A stretch of 64,000 nucleotides of DNA, taken from positions 372,001-436,000 of the forward strand of contig NZ_QAOW01000002.1 of the NCBI RefSeq assembly GCF_003051005.1, written 5' to 3'. The stretch comes from Rhodococcus sp. OK519. GTDB lineage: Bacteria; Actinomycetota; Actinomycetes; Mycobacteriales; Mycobacteriaceae. A program made the position numbers and the translations under genes. Every line of letters starts with the position of its first letter. Position 1 is the first letter of the stretch. The notes below the pieces were generated by a model. The model was not told the DNA's origin. It worked only from the letters and a program-made list of their open reading frames with translations, and made no database searches. Positions 55,181-63,080 of the stretch are shown piece by piece.

Positions 55181-56140
55181 ATGGCGAACCCACGGGAACG
55201 GATGCTGCGGCTGCTGTCCCTGCTGCAGTCCGGCCGCCACTGGTCCGCCGTGGAACTGGCCGCCGCGATGGAGGCGACTCCGCGTACCCTGCGCCGCGAC
55301 ATCGAGCACTTGCGGGACCAGGGCTACCCGGTCGTGAGCACCCGCGGACCGGGTGGCCACTACCGACTCGTCGCCGGAGCAGCGCTCCCGCCCCTCATGC
55401 TCGATGACGATGAGGCCATCGCCTCGGTTCTCGGACTCAGGCTCGTCACGGCGGGCGGCGCCGGAGTCGACATTCAGTCCGACGCCGCCGACCGTGCGAT
55501 CGCGAAGCTTCGCCGAATCCTGCCCACACCCCTGCGACGCAAGACCGACCAAGTGCTCGCCGCCATCGACATCGACGCCACACGCCACCCCCAGCCCAGC
55601 TCGGATGTCGTACGCCGCCTTGCCGAAGCCATCACGACGCACACCAGCGTCACCTTCGACCACGCGCACGGCGGCCGAAGCAGCAGCCGGACCGTCGAGC
55701 CCTATCGGATCGTCCGCGCCCGGGGACGCTGGTATCTCTTCTGCTGGGACACCCTCCGTGACGACTGGAGGAGCTTTCGCCTCGACCGGATCACGTCTCC
55801 GCTTTCCTCGAACGCCGCGTTTCCGCCCCGGCCTCTACCGGCCGATGATGTCGCCGGCTACGTCACCGAACAGTTCGGCGGACCCGCGCAGCTGCGCGTC
55901 GTGCTGACCCTCCACACGGACGCGCGCGATGCCGCATCTCGTCTACACCGCATCGACGGATCTATCGAGCCGATCGACGGCACGCGATGTCGATACACGG
56001 CCCACGTCGACTCCTTTACGTGGCTCGCCACCGTTCTGGTCCTCTCCGGCCTCGATTTCACCATCGAGGAGTCGGACGAATTCGGAAACTACATCGCCGA
56101 CGCGGGGCACCGCCTTCTCGCCGCGGTCGCGGACCGATAG
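55181..56140 (+). CDS. HTH-WYL transcriptional regulator
   Basis: 319 residues from ATG 55181 (MANPRERMLRLLSLLQSG), AGGGGGTCGGCC upstream; the longer frame starts inside the operator. The N-terminal winged helix is RHWSAVELAAAMEATPRTLRRDIEHLR with the wing GGHYRLVAG. A WYL domain starts near residue 145 (RTVEPYRIVRARGRWYLFCWDT, WRSFRLDRIT) and a C-terminal extension follows. WYL domains bind single-stranded DNA or nucleotide ligands in several DNA-damage regulators. Divergent neighbour is a UvrA-like repair/resistance protein, consistent with DNA-damage-linked control. Confidence 0.92.
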   Translation: MANPRERMLRLLSLLQSGRHWSAVELAAAMEATPRTLRRDIEHLRDQGYPVVSTRGPGGHYRLVAGAALPPLMLDDDEAIASVLGLRLVTAGGAGVDIQSDAADRAIAKLRRILPTPLRRKTDQVLAAIDIDATRHPQPSSDVVRRLAEAITTHTSVTFDHAHGGRSSSRTVEPYRIVRARGRWYLFCWDTLRDDWRSFRLDRITSPLSSNAAFPPRPLPADDVAGYVTEQFGGPAQLRVVLTLHTDARDAASRLHRIDGSIEPIDGTRCRYTAHVDSFTWLATVLVLSGLDFTIEESDEFGNYIADAGHRLLAAVADR

Positions 56141-56168
56141 TCGCTCGTCCGGATCGCGTCCCCGACAC

Positions 56169-56549
56169 CTAGTGGCGATAGATCTCCACGTGGGCGTTGG
56201 TGATGACTCCGGCATTCAACGACGGTGCGCCCCAATTCGTTCCGCATGCCCCGGCCGCCTCGCCTGTCGGTACGAAAGAGCGACTGGACTGGGTGTAAGG
56301 GCCGATCGCGTAGAACGGAAAGGCGTTGGGGATGCCGTGAAGGCCCCAGCAGTCGACGATCAGCACGTACTCGCGACCCGGGGGCGCATCGATGTCATGG
56401 CATGTAGCCGTCGCATTGAATGGATCCCACCGCACGCCGCAGTCCGCAGGGTCAGCCTGCGCGGCGCCGGAGCCGATGAATGTCGCGCAAGCCAGCCCCG
56501 ATACGACCACGGCCGTGACGCGCGCAGTTGCGAGAAGTGTGTTCCTCAT
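56169..56549 (-). CDS. Small secreted protein, unknown
   Basis: 126 residues from ATG 56549 (GGGAGGG upstream). The N-terminus MRNTLLATARVTAVVVSGL is a Sec signal peptide with a likely cut after AQA (residue 31 or so). The mature part has four Cys (CGVRWD, TCHDID, DCWGLHG, ACGTNW), which could make two disulfides, and no other recognised domain. ACAACC (56572-56577) and GGTTGT (56584-56589) form an inverted repeat in its promoter region. It lies between the WYL and DosR-like genes. Confidence 0.72.
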   Translation of the reverse strand: MRNTLLATARVTAVVVSGLACATFIGSGAAQADPADCGVRWDPFNATATCHDIDAPPGREYVLIVDCWGLHGIPNAFPFYAIGPYTQSSRSFVPTGEAAGACGTNWGAPSLNAGVITNAHVEIYRH

Positions 56550-56699
56550 CGATACCCTCCCAGTAGCAGATACAACCAATGTCGGTTGTGCGCGACGGGG
56601 CGTTACCGTTGCGGTTGAATATTGCCGCCGGCCTTACCCTTTCACTCTGCGTGGAGCTATCTCGGACGGAACTCGTCCTCGGCAGCGCCGATCGGCCGG

Positions 56700-57338
56700 C
56701 TAGCTCCGACGGTTGCTCCGCAGCTCCGTCGCGAGAACCGCAGCCTGGGTGCGTCGCTGCATGCCCAGCTTGGCGAGCAGCCGGGACACGTAGTTCTTGA
56801 TCGTCTTCTCCGCCAGGAACAGTCGCTCGGCGATCTCGCGGTTGGTCAGGCCCTGCCCGATGAGGTCGAAGACGGCCCGCTCCTGGTCGGACAGTTCGGC
56901 GAGCGGATCGGCGGTGCGCTCGGAGCGCATGCGCTGCATCAGCGCGGCCGTGGCACGGCTGTCGAGCAGCGATCCGCCGGCGCCGACGGTCCGCACGGCC
57001 GAGATCAGATCGGTGCCGAGGATCTGCTTGAGCACGAACCCGGACGCGCCGGCCATCACGGCGTCGAAGAGCGCCTCGTCGTCGGCGAACGACGTGAGCA
57101 TCAGGCACCGCAGGTCGGGGAGAACATTGCGCAGGTCACGGCACAGTTCGACGCCGTTGCCGTCGGGCAGTCGGACGTCGAGTACTGCCACGTCGGCGCC
57201 ACTGGACGGAATCCGCGCCATCGCCTCACCGACCGACGCGGCTTCACCGACCACGGTGAGGTCGGGAGCGCTGCCGAGCAGATCCACCAGCCCGCGTCGC
57301 ACGATCTCATGGTCGTCGACGAGAAAGACCCGGGTCAT
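56700..57338 (-). CDS. devR: NarL/FixJ response regulator, DosR/DevR-like
   Basis: 212 residues from ATG 57338, with GGAGGT at good distance. An upstream ATG at 57362 is less supported. Receiver domain: [39 protein letters not shown] (phosphorylated Asp54 by my count), TSFADDEAL (Thr/Ser switch) and GFVLKQI (Lys). The LuxR-type output is [19 protein letters not shown] then [19 protein letters not shown], nearly the same as mycobacterial DosR. This should activate a hypoxia/NO regulon, probably by signals from the DosS-like kinase at 51065. Confidence 0.9.
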   Translation of the reverse strand: MTRVFLVDDHEIVRRGLVDLLGSAPDLTVVGEAASVGEAMARIPSSGADVAVLDVRLPDGNGVELCRDLRNVLPDLRCLMLTSFADDEALFDAVMAGASGFVLKQILGTDLISAVRTVGAGGSLLDSRATAALMQRMRSERTADPLAELSDQERAVFDLIGQGLTNREIAERLFLAEKTIKNYVSRLLAKLGMQRRTQAAVLATELRSNRRS

Positions 57339-57488
57339 CGGTGCCACCTCCGTAGTTGTCATCGAAACGCTACCGCGCCTCGCTCCCGTCACCGGTGCCG
57401 GACCTCCCGCCACATGGAACCGGATCTGGTGATGTCGCACACGCCACACCTACCGTCGGCGTCGAGTTGATGCGGCGAGAGGAGTCCG

Positions 57489-57845
57489 ATGACGCGCACG
57501 GCGGAAGCCACCGTCTACATCGTCGACGAGATGATGGTCCGGCCCGGGCGGGCACGCGCCTTCCTCGCCGCGTATCTCGAGCGGTACGCGCCGGGGGCCG
57601 AGGCGCGCGGCCTCACCCTCGAACGCGCGCTGATCAGCCCGCCGGTGTGGCTCGACGACCAGTCGAACACGGTGACCGTCACGTGGACGGTCGCGGGAGT
57701 GGACGCGTGGTGGCAGCAGCGGTGGGCCGCGGGGCGCGACCCGAGCGTCGCACAGTGGTGGGCCGACGCCGAGGATTGGCTGGTCAGCCGCAACCGCAGC
57801 ACGTCGTGCACGGTCGAGGATCTTGCGGCGGTGACCGGTGTTTGA
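57489..57845 (+). CDS. Small A/B-barrel-like protein, unknown
   Basis: 118 residues from ATG 57489, GAGAGGAGTCCG upstream. The strand VYIVDEMMVRPGRARAFLAAYLERY then QSNTVTVTWTVAGVDAWWQQRW is like a ferredoxin/Dabb half-barrel, in which a long helix follows the first strand. Unusually many Trp residues (six in about 40: WLDD, TWTV, WWQQRW, WWADAEDW). Function unknown. It overlaps the next gene by 8 bp and is divergent from the DosR-like gene. Confidence 0.68.
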   Translation: MTRTAEATVYIVDEMMVRPGRARAFLAAYLERYAPGAEARGLTLERALISPPVWLDDQSNTVTVTWTVAGVDAWWQQRWAAGRDPSVAQWWADAEDWLVSRNRSTSCTVEDLAAVTGV

Positions 57846-58476
57846 GGTCACGAAGCTGATTCGGTTCACCGACTCCGTGGACGAATCCGAGCGGGAGACA
57901 GTGCTGTCGGACCTCGCGTCCGACGTCGCACCGCACGCCCGCCACACCCTGATCCGCCCCACCTTGCCGGGCGGCATCGCAGCGGGGGACGCTATCGCAC
58001 GGTTCCGGTTCGACACAGAATCCGATTGGCGCGCAGCACAGAATGACGTCGAGCGACGGCTCTGGACGGCAGCCGTCGCGCATGTGGACTCGGTGACCCA
58101 CACCGGGACACCCCGGCCCGCGAAGAACGAGACAGAGCCGACCGTGTACCGCACTCTGCTGGTTGCGGTCGATCCGGCAACGGATCCGAACCTGGTGCGG
58201 CAGTTCGAGTCCGAGACCGCCCACATGCCCGACCATATCGCCGCGATCGGCGCCTCGCAGCTCAGCCGGGTGCACGACGCGTCCGGCACGGCCCGCTGGA
58301 CGCACGTGTGGGAGCAGGAGTACGCGAGCCTCGAGGGGCTGACCGGGCCGTACATGACACACCCCTACCACTGGGCCCACGTCGACCGGTGGTTCGACTT
58401 CGAGCGCGGACAGAAGGTCGTGACGGCGTTGTGCCACAGCTTCTGCCGAATCGACGAGCCGCTCCTCACCCGCTGA
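57838..58476 (+). CDS. Dabb-like (A/B barrel) protein, two repeats
   Basis: 212 residues, GTG 57838, overlapping the previous gene by 8 bp. Two Dabb-type modules: residues 1-95 (VTKLIRFTDSVDESERETV) and residues 105-205 (RTLLVAVDPATDPNLVRQFE). The second ends in THPYHWAHVDRWFDFERG, the His-rich part typical of stress-responsive A/B barrel proteins. Partner enzymes in this fold catalyse polyketide cyclisation or hydride-independent rearrangements, but function here is unknown. No signal peptide. Confidence 0.7.
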   Translation: MFEVTKLIRFTDSVDESERETVLSDLASDVAPHARHTLIRPTLPGGIAAGDAIARFRFDTESDWRAAQNDVERRLWTAAVAHVDSVTHTGTPRPAKNETEPTVYRTLLVAVDPATDPNLVRQFESETAHMPDHIAAIGASQLSRVHDASGTARWTHVWEQEYASLEGLTGPYMTHPYHWAHVDRWFDFERGQKVVTALCHSFCRIDEPLLTR

Positions 58477-58485
58477 TGCACGGTG

Positions 58486-60807
58486 TCAGCGGGCTCCCTC
58501 GCGCTTCGCCATCCATGCAGCAACCTGGGTGCGCGACGTGAAGCCGAGTTTGGCGAGGATGTGGTCGACGTGACCTTCCACGGTGCGCTGGGCGATGACG
58601 AGGCGCTCGGCGATGGCCCGGTTGGTCAGGCCCTCCGCCACCAGTTCGGCTACCTGCATCTCGCGCCGGGTCAGCACGGGACCACTCTCGGCGGGGGACT
58701 CCGGGAGGTCCGCAGGCTGCTCCCCGAGCGCGTACCCGACCGCCTCCTCGGTGTTCATGCCCACGCCGCGCCGATACGCGGCCTCGAAGCCGACCTCGCC
58801 GAGTGCCTCACTGGCGCTCTGGACGCACTGGTCGTGATAGGCCACCAACGGTTGAAACGTCGCGATGGGACTTCCCGTGGCGGTGAACAGCACGTCGGCG
58901 GCGCCGAGGAGCACAGCGGCCCGCTCCGGATCCTGTTCGGCGGCCGTCCAGGCGAGTTCCTCGAAACACCATGCCCCCCCGTACTGGTTGTCCAGTACAC
59001 GTAGGAGCGGGAGGGCCTCCTCGAGCATCGCGATGCCCCGCGCGTGCTGCCCGTGCCGCCAGAGCGACGACCCGTAGTCGGACATCACCATGGATCGCCA
59101 CATGATCTCGCCGCAGGGTTCGGTGACCGCGAGTGCCTCCTCGTAGCAGCGGGACGAGCCCTCGGGGTCGCCGAGGATATCGATCACGAATCCCAGCCAG
59201 TAGAGCGCCGGCACCATCTCGTGGAGGTTGCCCAGGGCACGAAAGGCCTCGACGGCGTTCGTCAGGTCGGTCCGAGCCGGCTCCAGATCGTCGCGAGTGA
59301 CCGCGGCGTAGGCCGCCGCGGCTGCTGCCAGCGCCTCGGATTCGGCGTGCGGGTTCTCCCTGGCCAGACGGCGAGCCCGGTCCGCGAGGATGGTCGCCGC
59401 GACCGTGTCCTGCTGAAGTGCGGCGAGCGTACTGTTCGCGCACAGGGCTTCGACCCGGTCGACGGCCGGCCCCTCGTCTTCCGCGAGGAACCGATCGAGC
59501 CAGTAGCGGCCCTCGTTGAACCTTCCCCTCACGATCAAGAAGGGGTTGAGCGCCGTCACCATCCGCATCGCGTCGAGTACCGCCCCCGCATCCGTCAGGC
59601 AGAACTCGAACGCCTCACGAATGTTCGCCTGCTCCCGAGCCACGATCGCCGACCACTCCGCCTGCCGGGGGCCGACCCAGTCGTCTTTCATCCGCAGGAC
59701 GAGTCCCTCGTACCAGTCCCGGTGCCGCCGGCGCACGATGTCCGTCCAGCCGAAGAGTTCCAGCTTCTCCTGCCCGTACTCGCGAATCGTCTCGAGCATC
59801 CGATACCGCGCGAGCCCACCCGTCGATTCGGTCTCGTCGCGGAGGACGACCGACTTGTCGACCAGTGCCGCCACGGTGTCGAGGATGTCCACCTCTTTCG
59901 GGTCGTCGACGAGCACGCCTTCGGCGGCCTCGAGATCGAAGCCGCCGGCGAATACGGACAGGCAGGCCCAGAGCCGCTGTTCGGTCTCCGTGCACAGGTC
60001 GTAGCTCCAGTCGATGCTCATACGCAGCGTCTGCTGTCGGCCCGGGCTGGTGCGCCCACCGCGCGTCAGTAGCCGGAATCGGTCGCTCAGCCGCTCCCTG
60101 ATCTGCTCCACGGACAGTGCCCGCATCCGGGCGGCCGCCAACTCGATCGGCAGCGGCAGTCCCTCGAGGCGCGCACAGATCTCCTCGACCACCGGCCGGT
60201 TCTCGTCGGTGATCCGGAAGTCGGGCACCGCGGCGCGCGCCCGCTCCTCGAACAGGGAGACGGCGTCGGAGGACGAGGGATCCGTACCCGAACCGGGGAC
60301 GGCCAGCGGCGGCACCCGGACGACGGCCTCCCCTCCGATGCCGAGCGCCTCACGGCTCGTCGCCAGGATGGACAGGCCGGGACAGGAACGGAGCAGGGTG
60401 TCCGAGAAGGCCGCGACGGCCGCCACCAGATGCTCACAGTTGTCGAGGATCAGGAGGACTCGGCCGTCGGCCAGGTTCTCGACCAGCACGGCTTCCGGAG
60501 GTCGGGCCGACCAGTCCTGCAAGCCGAGCACATCGGTCACGGTCTGTGCCAGCAGGTCCGGATCGCGTAGTTCCCCCAATTCGACGAACCAGGTTCCGCC
60601 GGTGAACACCTTCCGCGATTCGCGGGCGACCCGCAGCGCGAGTCTGGTCTTGCCGACGCCGCCGGGACCGGCGAGCGTCACCAGCCGCGATTCGGACAGC
60701 AGGCGCCTGGTTTCGGCCAGCTCGGTCTGCCGTCCCACGAAGCTGTCGAGCTCCTCGGGAAGACTCCCTCTGCCGATTCCGGTGTCGGCCCGCACAGCAC
60801 CGCTCAC
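58486..60807 (-). CDS. LuxR-type ATPase transcriptional regulator (LAL/BTAD-like)
   Basis: 773 residues from GTG 60807 (VSGAVRADTGIGRGS); the upstream frame to 60972 overlaps the htpG promoter. An NB-ARC-type STAND ATPase at residues 20-340: FVGRQTELAETRRLL, Walker A GPGGVGKTRLAL, Walker B VLLILDNCEHL, SILATSREALGI and GLPLPIELAAARM. TPR-like helices follow to about 690. The C-terminal LuxR HTH is LTRREMQVAELVAEGLTNR then AIAERLVIAQRTVEGHVDHIL. Activates an unknown regulon in response to an unknown ligand. Confidence 0.92.
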   Translation of the reverse strand: MSGAVRADTGIGRGSLPEELDSFVGRQTELAETRRLLSESRLVTLAGPGGVGKTRLALRVARESRKVFTGGTWFVELGELRDPDLLAQTVTDVLGLQDWSARPPEAVLVENLADGRVLLILDNCEHLVAAVAAFSDTLLRSCPGLSILATSREALGIGGEAVVRVPPLAVPGSGTDPSSSDAVSLFEERARAAVPDFRITDENRPVVEEICARLEGLPLPIELAAARMRALSVEQIRERLSDRFRLLTRGGRTSPGRQQTLRMSIDWSYDLCTETEQRLWACLSVFAGGFDLEAAEGVLVDDPKEVDILDTVAALVDKSVVLRDETESTGGLARYRMLETIREYGQEKLELFGWTDIVRRRHRDWYEGLVLRMKDDWVGPRQAEWSAIVAREQANIREAFEFCLTDAGAVLDAMRMVTALNPFLIVRGRFNEGRYWLDRFLAEDEGPAVDRVEALCANSTLAALQQDTVAATILADRARRLARENPHAESEALAAAAAAYAAVTRDDLEPARTDLTNAVEAFRALGNLHEMVPALYWLGFVIDILGDPEGSSRCYEEALAVTEPCGEIMWRSMVMSDYGSSLWRHGQHARGIAMLEEALPLLRVLDNQYGGAWCFEELAWTAAEQDPERAAVLLGAADVLFTATGSPIATFQPLVAYHDQCVQSASEALGEVGFEAAYRRGVGMNTEEAVGYALGEQPADLPESPAESGPVLTRREMQVAELVAEGLTNRAIAERLVIAQRTVEGHVDHILAKLGFTSRTQVAAWMAKREGAR

Positions 60808-60964
60808 GATTCCAAGATACGTCGTGGGACGTTCCGGAAAGCAGCTCTCACCAGCGAGCGGACGTAACGTTCGCGGCACGCGAACAGCCGGTTCATACGA
60901 GGCGGGAGCGGGTGGCCGACCGCTACGATCAGCGTCGAACGTTCTGCTGTCGAAGGGACCACGA

Positions 60965-62950
60965 ATGACCACGGGTATCGAGCAGCGCGAGTTTCAGGCG
61001 GAAACTCGCCAGATCCTGGATCTGATGATCCACTCGGTGTACTCCAACAAAGACACCTTCCTGCGCGAGTTGGTGTCGAACGCGTCGGACGCACTCGACA
61101 AGCTCAAGCTCGAGGCCTTCCAGGACAAGGACCTCGAAGTCGACACATCGGACCTGCACGTCGAACTCGAAGTCGACGCCGACGCGCGGACGCTCACGGT
61201 GCGCGACAACGGCATCGGCATGTCCCGCGACGAGGTGGTCGACCTGATCGGCACGCTCGCCAAGTCGGGCACCGCCGAACTGCGCCGCAAGCTGCGCGAG
61301 GCGAGGGAAGGCGCCGTCTCGGAGGCCGCTCAGGAGGAACTGATCGGCCAGTTCGGCATCGGCTTCTACTCGACCTTCATGGTCGCGGACACCGTCACCC
61401 TGCTCACCCGCAAGGCCGGCGAGCAGCACGCGACACGGTGGGAGTCGAGCGGCGAATCCACCTACACGATCGAGTCGGTCGACGACGCACCACAGGGCAC
61501 GTCGGTGACGCTGCACCTCAAGCCCGTCGACGTCGACGATCACATGTACGACTACACGTCCGAGCAGAAGCTGCGCGAAATCGTCAAGCGCTACTCGGAT
61601 TTCATCGCGTACCCGGTGCGCATGAAGGTCGAGCGTCCCGCACCGAAGCGCGACGACGCGACCGAGGAGGGCACGGACGGCACGGAGGACGCGGCGGTCG
61701 AGACGGTCACCGAGACCCTGACCCTCAACTCGATGAAGGCCCTGTGGGCCCGGCCGCGTGGCGAGGTCTCCGACGACGAGTACAACGAGTTCTACAGGCA
61801 CGTCAGTCATTCGTGGGACGACCCGCTCGAAGTCGTCCCGATGAAGGCCGAGGGCACGTTCGAGTACCAGGCGCTGCTGTTCATCCCGTCGCACGCCCCG
61901 TTCGACCTCTTCGCCCGCGAGCACCGTTCCGGCATCCACCTGTACGTCAAGCGGGTGTTCATCATGGACGACTGCGACGAACTGATGCCCGAGTACCTGC
62001 GCTTCGTCAAGGGCGTCGTGGATGCACAGGACCTGTCGCTCAACGTGTCTCGGGAGATTCTGCAGCAGGACCGGCAGATCCGCGCGATCCGGCGGCGCCT
62101 CACCAAGAAGGTTCTCACCACGATCCGCGACATGATGACGTCCGACGACGACACGTCGCGGGAGAAGTACCGGACGGTCTGGTCGCAGTTCGGTCGGGTC
62201 CTCAAGGAGGGCCTGCTCTCGGACGCCGACAACCGCGACATCCTGCTCGAGATCTCGTCGTTCCCCTCCACCCACAGCGAGGACGGGCAGACCACGCTCG
62301 CCGAGTACGTCGGACGCATGAAGGACGGGCAGGAGCAGATCTACTTCCTCACCGGCGAGACCCGGCAGCAACTCGAGGCCTCGCCGCACATGGAGGCATT
62401 CCGAGCGAAGGGTCTCGAAGTTCTGCTGCTGACCGACCCCGTCGACGAGATGTGGGTGACGTCGGTCCCCGAGTTCGACGGCAAGCCGCTGCAGTCCATC
62501 GCGAAGGGCGAAGTGGACCTCGATACCGAGGAAGAGAAGAAGGACGCCGAGGCCGAGCGTGAGGAGCAGGGCAAGCAGTTCGCCGATGTCCTCGCATGGC
62601 TCACCTCGACCCTCGAGGAACAGGTCAAGCAGGTCCGCCTGTCGACCCGACTGACCGACTCCCCCGCCTGCATCGTCGGCGACGACTACGGCATGACGCC
62701 GTCGCTCGAGCGCATGTACCGGGCGTCGGGCCAGGAGGTCCCGCACTTCAAGCGGATCCTCGAACTCAACCCGACGCACCCCCTCGTCGAGGGCCTGCGG
62801 ACCGCGCACGCCGAGCGGGACGACGATCCGAGCCTCGCCGAGACCGCCGAATTGCTCTACGGCACCGCGCTTCTCGCGGAGGGCGGCGAGCTCGAGGATC
62901 CGGCACACTTCGCAAAAATGCTCGCGAATCGCCTGGCACGGACCATCTAG
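60965..62950 (+). CDS. htpG: Hsp90 chaperone HtpG
   Basis: 661 residues from ATG 60965 (MTTGIEQREFQAETRQILD). ATP-binding GHKL motifs: YSNKDTFLRELVSNASDAL, VRDNGIGMSRDEVVDLIGT and GQFGIGFYSTFMVAD. The middle-domain Arg lies in SLNVSREILQQDRQIRAI, and the C-terminal dimerisation region holds an acidic insert (TEEEKKDAEAEREEQ). Folds or holds client proteins using ATP. No CIRCE or HAIR-type repeat was seen upstream. It is divergent from the LuxR-type regulator, 157 bp away. Confidence 0.97.
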   Translation: MTTGIEQREFQAETRQILDLMIHSVYSNKDTFLRELVSNASDALDKLKLEAFQDKDLEVDTSDLHVELEVDADARTLTVRDNGIGMSRDEVVDLIGTLAKSGTAELRRKLREAREGAVSEAAQEELIGQFGIGFYSTFMVADTVTLLTRKAGEQHATRWESSGESTYTIESVDDAPQGTSVTLHLKPVDVDDHMYDYTSEQKLREIVKRYSDFIAYPVRMKVERPAPKRDDATEEGTDGTEDAAVETVTETLTLNSMKALWARPRGEVSDDEYNEFYRHVSHSWDDPLEVVPMKAEGTFEYQALLFIPSHAPFDLFAREHRSGIHLYVKRVFIMDDCDELMPEYLRFVKGVVDAQDLSLNVSREILQQDRQIRAIRRRLTKKVLTTIRDMMTSDDDTSREKYRTVWSQFGRVLKEGLLSDADNRDILLEISSFPSTHSEDGQTTLAEYVGRMKDGQEQIYFLTGETRQQLEASPHMEAFRAKGLEVLLLTDPVDEMWVTSVPEFDGKPLQSIAKGEVDLDTEEEKKDAEAEREEQGKQFADVLAWLTSTLEEQVKQVRLSTRLTDSPACIVGDDYGMTPSLERMYRASGQEVPHFKRILELNPTHPLVEGLRTAHAERDDDPSLAETAELLYGTALLAEGGELEDPAHFAKMLANRLARTI

Positions 62951-62968
62951 ACACGTCCACCGGCCGCG

Positions 62969-63005
62969 GCGGCGCCCGGGGGAGTTCTTCTCCTGCGGGC
63001 GCCGC
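62969..63005 (+). terminator. GC-rich hairpin after htpG
   Basis: GCGGCGCCCG (62969-62978) and CGGGCGCCGC (62996-63005) form a perfect 10-bp stem with a 17-base loop just downstream of the htpG stop. U-tract absent. Probably the htpG terminator. Confidence 0.55.
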
Positions 63006-63080
63006 TCGAAACCGGCCATGAACCTCCCCCGGGTGCGTAGCATCTAATCCATCTCGTTCGATTCCCTTCGGGAGGCCGAC

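Noticed and set aside
60808-60964. HspR (HAIR) or CIRCE site before htpG
   Set aside because: No CTTGAGT-N7-ACTCAAG or TTAGCACTC-N9-GAGTGCTAA repeat is seen.
60929-63043. 704-codon frame on the minus strand opposite htpG
   Set aside because: Shadow frame with Val/Leu/Arg/Asp bias; htpG is unambiguous on the plus strand.
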